Shown here piece after piece: positions 29,901 through 38,900 of a stretch of 64,000 nucleotides of DNA; position 1 is the stretch's first letter; the number at the start of each line of letters is the position of its first letter. The notes under the pieces are model-generated. The model was not told the origin of the DNA and did not search any database. It worked only from the letters and a program-made list of their open reading frames with translations. This DNA comes from Pseudomonas sp. (GTDB lineage: Bacteria; Pseudomonadota; Gammaproteobacteria; Pseudomonadales; Pseudomonadaceae). The DNA lies in assembly GCA_030699825.1 (NCBI GenBank), contig JAUYKV010000017.1, positions 1 to 64,000 of the forward strand, given 5' to 3'. The translations under genes and the position numbers were made by a program.

Positions 29901-32900
29901 ACCGATAACATTTATGTCGCGTTCTGCTTGCAAAATGGCATCCCGTTCTGCTGCCACTTGGCTACCGACACTCGTACTGTTTCGCGCCTCTTCCCCCGCC
30001 TTCTTTGCGGACCCGATCGATAGCATGCCCCCTGATAGAGAAACCCCCACTTTCTTGCTATAGCGCTCGGAACGGCTGTACGCCGTATCGTTAGCCGACA
30101 CTAAATTGATATCCCCAGTATCGGTAACTAACCCCGCGCGCAACTCCACATCGTTGCCTGCAGTGGTCTCGCTGGCGCGCAAGCGGATATGGTTACCGGC
30201 GGCGATTACCACATCGTTGCCAGCTTCCAGCTCGCTGGCCACCTGGCTGGCTTTGGTTTTCAGCTGGCTCTTGCCCGACTTGGACAGCCCGAGGAAACCA
30301 GATTTGGTCTTCTTGCTGTAAGAGCCGTGCACCTCGACACCGGACAGCACGGCGACATCGCCGGTCGCGCCGACCAACAGGTCGTTGCCGGCCTTGAGCT
30401 GGCTGCCGATGACGGTCACGTCGCGGCCGCCGTCGATACTCATGCCGCCTGCGGTTTTGCTGGCGTTAAGGGTCAGGTCATTGCCTGCTTCGACCCCCGA
30501 GGCAATATTGGTGCTGTCGTATTTTTCCTGCTGCTTGCTGCTGCTACGCCCGAAGGAACCTTTCTTCTTCTTGAAGTAGAAGGAGGCGCTTTCGTCCTTG
30601 GCCGAGAGGATATTGATGTCCTGCTCGGCATCCAGCGCGACGTTGTTGCCAGCCTTGACCTGGCTGGCCACCAATGTCAGATCCTGCCCGGCGAAGATGT
30701 CGACATCACCGTCCGCCTCAACCACCGCCGCCTGCTGGCGAACGCTTGAGTCCTCTTTGTTGATTTTCTTTTTGCTGCTCTTGTAGCGGTACTCACTGCT
30801 GTTTTCGGTAGCCGCTGCCGCTATGACCGCAACACCGCCTGCCACCAGCGCAATATCCCCACCCGCCTTGACCTTGCTGGCGATTACCGTCAGGTCCTGG
30901 CCCGCCTCGACGCTCAGGTTGCCCCCCACCTGCACGTCGCTGGCGTATTGCGTGCTGCTGGATGTACTCCAGAAGTGGCGCTTGTCCTTGCGCATCAGGC
31001 CGTTCTCGGCCTGCGCGGAGGCAATGACCACGTCGCGCCCGGCACTGAGTTCGGCATCGCCGCCAGCCTCGAGGGCACCGCCGATATTGAGCAGATCACG
31101 CCCGGCGATTATGCTCAGGTCGTTGCTCGCTTCGATCCGCGCGGCGTTGTCGACCACGCTGGTGAGCTGGCTGAAGTTCTTGCCGCTGCGGCTTTCCTGG
31201 GTGACGCTGCGCTCGTTGATGATGTCGCCGGTCAGGGCGGTGAGGCTGACGTCGCGGCCATTGATGATGCCGCCCTGGGCGTTGCGGATGCTGTCGGTGG
31301 CCAGCAGGCTCAAGCGCTCGCTGGCCTGCATCAGGCCGCTGTTGCCGATGTTCGTGGCGCTGACACTAAGGCTATCGCTCGCACGTAGCGTGCCGGCGCT
31401 AGACAGATCGCCCCCGGAGATCAGCGCGACATCCTGCCCCTGGATCAACGCGCCGCTGGGCGCCAGGCGGCCCTTGGCCTGGGCCAGGTAGAGCACCGGC
31501 ACCAGAACCTTCTCGCCGTTCACCTCGTACTCCTCCAGCCAGACGATGTCGTGGGTCAGGGCTGCCACTTGTTCGGCCGTCAGGGTCACGCCGAGCGACA
31601 GATTGAGCGCCTGCTTGCTGGCGATGGCGTTGTCCATCAGGTGGCGGAACATCGCCTCGTCGCTGCTCAGGCCGGCGAGGAAGCGCTGGCCGGTACGCGC
31701 CACCACCGCCTCGCGGATCAGCCGCTGTTCGTAGAGACCGTCGCCCAGACGTTTCTGGGTGTTGTCCGGGGTGTAGCCGAGGTTGCCGAGCAGGTAGTCG
31801 GAGCCGAGGAACTGCTTGAGGTTGGTCAGTTCCGGGTTGGTTTCGATCAGGTACTTATGGCTGGGGAGCGGGCTGACGTTGGCGCTTTGTCCTTGGGCCA
31901 GTGGTTGCACGACAGGGGCGTCGATGGCCGACGTTTGGGCGCTCGGCGCTCCGGCGGCTTGCGCCTGGTTGCCGGCCAAAATCAGCGGGTTGCCGCCAAT
32001 AGCGCCGGGATTCAGGGTTTGCTCGCTGCGCTGAATCTGCTCGACAGTGCCAGGCAGAATGGCGGTTGCAGGCAAACTCTGGCCATTGAATGCGGTTGCC
32101 GCCGGGTTACTGCCGGCATCGACCGTCACTGCGCTGCCGCTGGCTTGCAGGCTGGCGGTGCTACTGCTTAGATGCAGGCCGCTACCAGCTACTTGCTCTA
32201 CGCTTTGGCCGCCCTGGGTAACCACGGCAAAGCTGCGACCCTGGGCATCGACTGCCGCCAAGCTCTGCTCCTGCTGCCCAAGCGTGACATTACTTCCCGC
32301 CAGGGTGCGGTCAACGATAGTGCTTTGTGCATGGTTGACCGTGGTGCTTTGCGCCTGCTGGCCGCTTAAGCGGAACAGGCCGCTCTCTCCCTGCGGCAAG
32401 CTGAAACCAGGCAGGCTCAGAGGGTTGACCTGTTGCTGCTGCAGGTCTGGGGGGAGCTGCGCATTGAGCTGGACCACAAGGGTTATGCCGGTGCCTTGAG
32501 TGGCGCTATCGGCGACCCGATTGGCTCCGCCGCCTTGCAGGTGACTCTCACGGACCACGCTGTTTTCCAGGGTCTGGGCCGCCTGGATAGATATATTGCC
32601 GCCTGCCTGAATGATCGCAGACGCGGCGATACCCGTATTGCTCTGGGTCTCGATGTCGCTGACTAGGTTCCACCGATAGAGCTCGTCCGGCGTTTCCTTG
32701 GGTAGCGGCAGGGCGTTGTAAGGGTTGATGTGGTTGGCGCGGAAGCGTTCGTCGGTACCATCGGTGATGCGCCCGGTATTGAAACGCCGCACCCGCTCGA
32801 TAAGCCCCAAAGCGGCACCGGTGTTTTCCAGGGTAGTGGCGCTGATCGCTATGTCGCCAGCTGCCGACAGGCTGCTGTAGCGGTTGACGATGGTCCCGCC

Positions 32901-35900
32901 GCGGATATCCAGATTGCCGCCGCTGTATATTTGTGCGGCCGCGGAGTCCTCTTCCAACTCGGTTTCGAAACGCTCAGTGGCGACGTAATCAACGTTGTGA
33001 TGATCGCCACTGCAGTCATAGCAGACCAAATGGATATGGCCGTAAGTCTGCTCCTTGCTCGTTGTGAAAAGCTCTTTACGGTTGGTGAAGGTGGCCGCCC
33101 TAAGGCTCATGTCACCGACCGACTCGATACTGCTAGAACGGTTTTCCAACACGCTCAACTGACTGCCGGCGTCATCCTTGGCAACGCTCAGTGCCCCCAG
33201 GCTATAAACATCCGCAAACTTATTGGTGAAGCTATTCACCCGCAACGTCATATCGTCGCCGCTAAAAATCAGCCCGTTCTCGTTAAGCAACGTCGGGGTA
33301 ACTAAACGCAGGTTTTCCGCACTGCCGAGGGTGCCGTAGTTGTTCAGGGTATTGGCGGTAACGGTAAGGTCGCCCGCGGAGGTGAGCTTGCCGAGGTTGC
33401 TGAGTAGCCCAGTGGCGCTGACGTTGGTCAGACCGCTGCCGGCGATACGCGTACTGCTGGCAAGGCTGATGCTGCCGGCGCTGAGGTTCAGGTCACCGAG
33501 GCTGGTGGCCTGGCCATTGCCGCTGTAGGCGCCGCTCAGGTTCAGGCTGAAGTTGCCGTCGCTGGCCAGCAGGCCGTGGTTGACCCAGTTGCTGCCGCTG
33601 CCGTTAAAGGAACTGCCAGCCAGCAGTTGGCCGCTGGAGGTCTGGGTAAAGTTACCGATATTCAGTACCAACTGGCCGGCTTGCAGTACGCCGCTGTTGG
33701 TCCAGCTGTCGGCAGTCAGGGTCAGCAGGCCGTTGGTGCTGAGGTCGCCACCCGCACCCGTAACTTGGGCTGCGCTCAGGCCAAAGTCGCCGGTGCCGAC
33801 ATGCAGGATGCTGCCACCGCTGCTCTGCAGGCTGGCGACGTTCAGGTCGAGATTGGTATTGGCGGTTTCGATGGTGCCGTTGCGGTTGTCCAGGCTGGTC
33901 GCAGCGATACCAGTATCGCCGCTGGTGCCCAGCGCGCGCAGGCTACCCAATTGGTTGTCGATGCTGGCGGCGGTCAGGTTCAGGGTGCTGGCGCTTTCCA
34001 GAATGCCGTAGCTGTTGTTCAGCGCGCCGGAGAGGCTGAAGTCAATCTGCCCGGCGGTCACTTTGCCGCCCTGGCCTGGTGCTGCGCCCTCATTGTTGAA
34101 GCTGCCGGCAATCACGTCGAGCAACTGGTGGGCATACAGACCGCCGCCCTGGTTATTGAAGGTGGCTGTGCCGATGTCGATCGCGGTGTCGCCGGACAGT
34201 GCGGAGATATGGCCGCCGCGGTTGTCCACGCCCTTGCCGTCGATTACCAAAGATTGCGCCTGGGTCGTGCCGGTGTCGTTGTCGAACAGCCCAGTAGTGG
34301 CCAGCTTGAGCCAACCGGTGACGCTGCTGAGCACGCCGGCGCTATTGTCCACTGCGCTGGTTTTTTGCAGGTCGAGGTTGCCGGCCTGGCTCTGAATATG
34401 ACCGCCCTGGTTGTCCAGTTTGCCGTCCAGGTTCAGCGTCAAATTCTGCTGGCTGCTTAGCGTGCCGCCTTGGTTATTCAGACTTTGCGCGCGGATATCG
34501 AGCGCGCCCAGCTCACTGTGGATCAGACCATCGGCGCTGTTGTTCAACGCGCCAGTGAGCAGCAGATTGAGGCCGTTACGGGCGGCCAGGGTGCCGCCAT
34601 TGGCGTTGTTCAAGCTGCTGCCGATTAGGCTGAGCAGGTTCTGGCTGACCAGGCTACCGCCTTGGTTGTCGATGGCCGCAGCCTTGAGTACCAACGGACC
34701 GGCGCCGGCCAGTTTGGCCTGCTGGGTGTTGATCAGGTTGCCGGATAGAGTCAGGTTCAGGGCGGCGTTGCTGGAGAGCTGGCCGGCGCTGTTATCCAGG
34801 CTGGTGGCGGTCAGGCTGGCGGCTTTCAGGCTGCCGATCTGCCCGGTTTGGTTGTTGACCGCGCCGGCGGTTGCCATCAATGTGCCCTGACTGTCGATCA
34901 GGCCGGAGGCCGAGTTGTTCAGCGCGCCGCTGAGGCTCAGTTCAAGGTCGCCTTCGCTGGAGAGAATGCCCTTGCCGCTGTTATTCAGGCTGCCGGCATC
35001 GACTGCAAGCTTGCCCTTGCTGACCAGCGCACCTTCGCCGCTATTGTTCAACACGCCGCTCAGTTCGACGTCGAGATCGCCATCGCGGCTGGACAAGGTG
35101 CCCAGGGCGTTGTTGTCCAGATTGCCGGCGTCGACCGTCAAACCTTGCCAGCCGGAAATCAGGCCGCCGGCTGTGTTACGCAGGGTGCTGCTGCCCACGT
35201 CTAGGCTGAGGCTACCGGCACTGATCAAGCGGCCCTGTTCGCCGTTGTCGATTGCACTGGCAGCGATGCTGTAGCTCTGGTTGCTGGAGACTTCACCGGC
35301 GTCGCGGTTATCCTGCTTGCCCAGGTTAAGCAGGGTCAAGGGACCTGTGGCGCTGAGCAAGCCGCCGCGGTTATCCAGGTCGCCACCTTTGAAGTCGACG
35401 CGCACGCCGGCTTCGCCGATCAAGCGGCCCTGTTGTTGAATCAGTTGGCTGACCGTCAGTTGCAGATCCTGCTTGGCCGAAACTTCGCCACCGCTGTCAG
35501 CGAGATGGCGGCTGGAGTCGAGGCTGGCGGCGTTCAAGGTCAGTTTGCCAGCGCTGGTGATCAGGCCGTTGTCGCGGTTGTCGATGGCGCCCGCGCTGAG
35601 CGTCAGCGCCTGATGGCTACTCAGCACCCCGCCGCGGTTGTCGAGAGCGGCGGTGCTGGCGTCCAGCGCGGCTTGGCTGAGGATGCTACCGCCCTGGTTG
35701 TTCGCCGCGCCAGTGTGCAACTGCAAAGCGCCACCGCTGGCCAGCAGGCCATCGTTGGAGTTATCCAGCGACGCACTGGCAATGCTCAGCTCCTGCGCGG
35801 CAGAGAGGGTGCCCTGGTCGTGGTTGTCCAGCTTGCCGGTGAGGTTCACCTGGATATCGCCCCTGCTGGCGAGTACGCCGGCGGCGGAGTTGTCCAGGCT

Positions 35901-38900
35901 GGCCGCCGCGACTGTGAGCTTGGCGGCGGAGAGAACACCGTTGAGGTTGTTCAGCAGCGCCTGGGTAATCTGCAACTGCAGCTCCTGGCCGCTGATCACG
36001 CGACCGGCGCTGTTGTTCAGCTGGCTGGCTTTGAGCAGGAAGCTCTGGCTACTGGAAATCTCACCGCCGGCACTGTTGTTGAGCGTGTCGAGGTTGTTCA
36101 GCAGCAAGGCGCCGGGGGTGGCGATCAGGCCCTGATTGTGGTTGTTGAGTTGCGCGGTGGTCAGGCTAACCGCAGCAGCGCCGCTGATCAGACCTTGGTG
36201 CTGGTTGTCGAGTTGGCCGGTGCTGATCGACAGCGCCTGCTTGGCGCTGATGCGACCGCTCTGGCTGTTGTCCAAAGAGGTGCTGGTCAGCTTCAGCTGA
36301 TCATCGGTCACCAGCTTGCCACCCTGGTTATTCAGGGTGCCGGTGGCTATAGCCAGTTCACCGACGCTGGAAAGCACCCCGCTGGAGTTGTTCAGCTCGC
36401 CAGCCTGCAGCTGCAAGCCGCCTTCACTGAGCAGCGCGCCCTGGGCGTGGTTATCCAGCGCACCGCTCAACTGCACATCGAGCTGCTGCTGGCTGGTGAG
36501 GGTGCCACCCTGGCTGTTGTCCAAACTGTCGGTTTGCAACACCAGGCCATCGCGACCGGAGAGCAGACCCAGGCTTTGGTTAAACAGGCGTTGCACGGTC
36601 AGCCACAGGCCGCCGTCGCCGATCACCAACCCGGCATCGCTGTTATCCAGATCGGCAGCGTCGATGTGTACGGCAGCGCTGCTGGAAATCTCCCCGCCGG
36701 CGCTGTTGTCCAGGTTGCCGGTGACGATAGCGATACCTTGGGTGGCGGCGATCAAGCCGGCCTGGCTGTTGTCGATGTCGCCGGCATTCAGGGTCAGCTT
36801 GCCCTGGCTGAGCAGCTCGCCGCCCTGCTGGACCAGTTCGTCCAGTTCGACCTTGAGGTCGCCCTTGCTGTTAAGTACACCCCGCAGACTGTTATCCAGT
36901 TGCTGCGCACTGAGTTGCAGCGCGCCGTCGGCGATCAGCGTACCCGCCTGGTTATTCAGGTCGCCGGTCAGCTCAAGGTCCATCCCGGCCTTGCTCGACA
37001 GCAGACCATCCTGGCTGTTGTCCAGGCTGGCGGCCCGCAACTTCAGGGGGCCCTGGGCGAGCAGCGAACCGCCGTCACTGTTGTTCAACGTCGCCGCAAG
37101 CGTCAGGTCGATAGCGCCCTGGCTGACCAACAGGCCTGCGCCGCTGTTATCCAGCGAAGCGCCGCTAAGGGTCAGGCTGTGCTGACCGGAGAGCACGCCC
37201 TTGGCCTGGTTGAGCAGTTGTGCCACGGTCAGGCTCAGGACATTGCCGGCGATCACTTTGCCGGCGGCACTGTTGTCCAGGCGCGTGGCCTGGATGCTCA
37301 GGTTGGCATCCGTGGACAGCTCGCCGCCCTGGTTGGTCAGGCTGTCGGCGCTGATGCTCAGCCCCTGCAGGCCGGAGACCAGACCACCGTTGCTGTTGTC
37401 CAGGGTATCGACACGCAGGTCGAGTTGACCGTTGCTAAGCAGTTCGCCGCCACCCTGCTGCTTCAGAATTTTGGCTTCGACCTCGAGGTCGCCCAGGCTG
37501 GAAAGCTGACCGCCGTCGCTGGAATCCAGGCGATCGGCTACGACTTTGCCCTGGCCATCGACCACTATGTTGCCGCCACTGTTGTCCAGCTCTGTGCCTT
37601 GCAGCAGCAGATCGCCACGGCTGCTGAGCAAGCCGGCGTCGCTGTTGTTCAGTTTATCGAGGGTCAATTGCAGGTCGCCGCCGCTAAGCACACGGCCAGC
37701 ACCCTGGTTGTTCAGGGTTTCGGCATTCAGGGTCAGCAGTTGCACACCGCTGAGGGTGCCGCCGGCGCTGTTGTCGATCTGTTTGGCCTGTAGAACCAGG
37801 CCGGCATTGCTGGCCAGCAGGCCCTTGCCGCTGTTATCCAGTTGTTCGAGGCTGGCGTTTACCCCGGTCTCGCCGATGATCCGTCCGCCGTCGCTGTTGT
37901 CCAGGCTGTCGGCTGCCAGGGTCAGGCTGTTCTGGCTGGAAATCTCGCCGCCTTCGGCATTGTCGATGCTTGTGGCAGTTACCTGCAGTGCGCCATTAGC
38001 AGCGACCAGACCCTGCTGGCGGGTACTCAGGCTGGAGGCTTGCAGGTCGAGCACGGCTTCGCCAATGATCTGGCCACCTTGCGACAGATCCAGCGCCTCG
38101 GTGACGCGGATAGCCATCGCCCCTTCGCCGGCGATCAGCCCTTGGTCGCGGGAGTCGATATTCTTGGCGTGTAGTTCGAGAGCGCCAGCGCTAAGCACTT
38201 CGCCCTGTTGCTGGTTGTCGAGTTGCTGGGTTACCAGCAACAGATCGCCGCCGGCGCTGATGCGGCCTTGCGCGCTGTTGTCGATATGCTCCGCGCTCAG
38301 GCTGAGCAGCGCGCCGCTGAGAACGCGGCCGCCGCTGTTGCCCAGCACGCGGGTTTGCAGGTTCAAGGCCTGAGCGGCGCTAAGCACGCCCATGGCGCTA
38401 TTGAATACATGGTCGGCCACCAGCCTGAGACCGGCCTCGGCGATTACCCGCCCTTGCTCGCGGTTATCCAGCTCATCGGTGACGAGCGTCAGGCCGAGAT
38501 TGCTGGAAATTTCGCCGCCCTGGCGGTTGTCGATGCTGGTCGCCTCGACCGAGGCCGCACCTTTGCCGGAGATCAGCCCCTGCTTGCTGTTATCGATTGT
38601 TTGCGCGCGCAGCAGCAATGCCGCGCCGCTAAGCAACTGACCGCCCACGCTCAGGTCGAGTTGACCGTCGAGCTGGACATCCGCCGCGCCATTGGCCACC
38701 ACACGCCCACTATTGCTGGCGTCCAGGCTGTCGGCCTGCAGCTGCAACTGCCCTGCAGTGACGATCACGCCGCCATCGCGGCTGCTCGCCGCGCCGCTGA
38801 CCAGGTACAAATCGCCCTGACTGCTGAGGGTGCCGGCATCGTTATTCAAGCCGCTGCTGGTTACATGGCTGTCCCAAGCGCCGGCCAGGGTGCCCTTGGC

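Noticed and set aside
35433..37793. 786-residue plus-strand open frame and other long antisense frames over cdiA
   Set aside because: They mirror the repeat structure of the FHA-1 array and the codon bias of cdiA; no start signal or domain.
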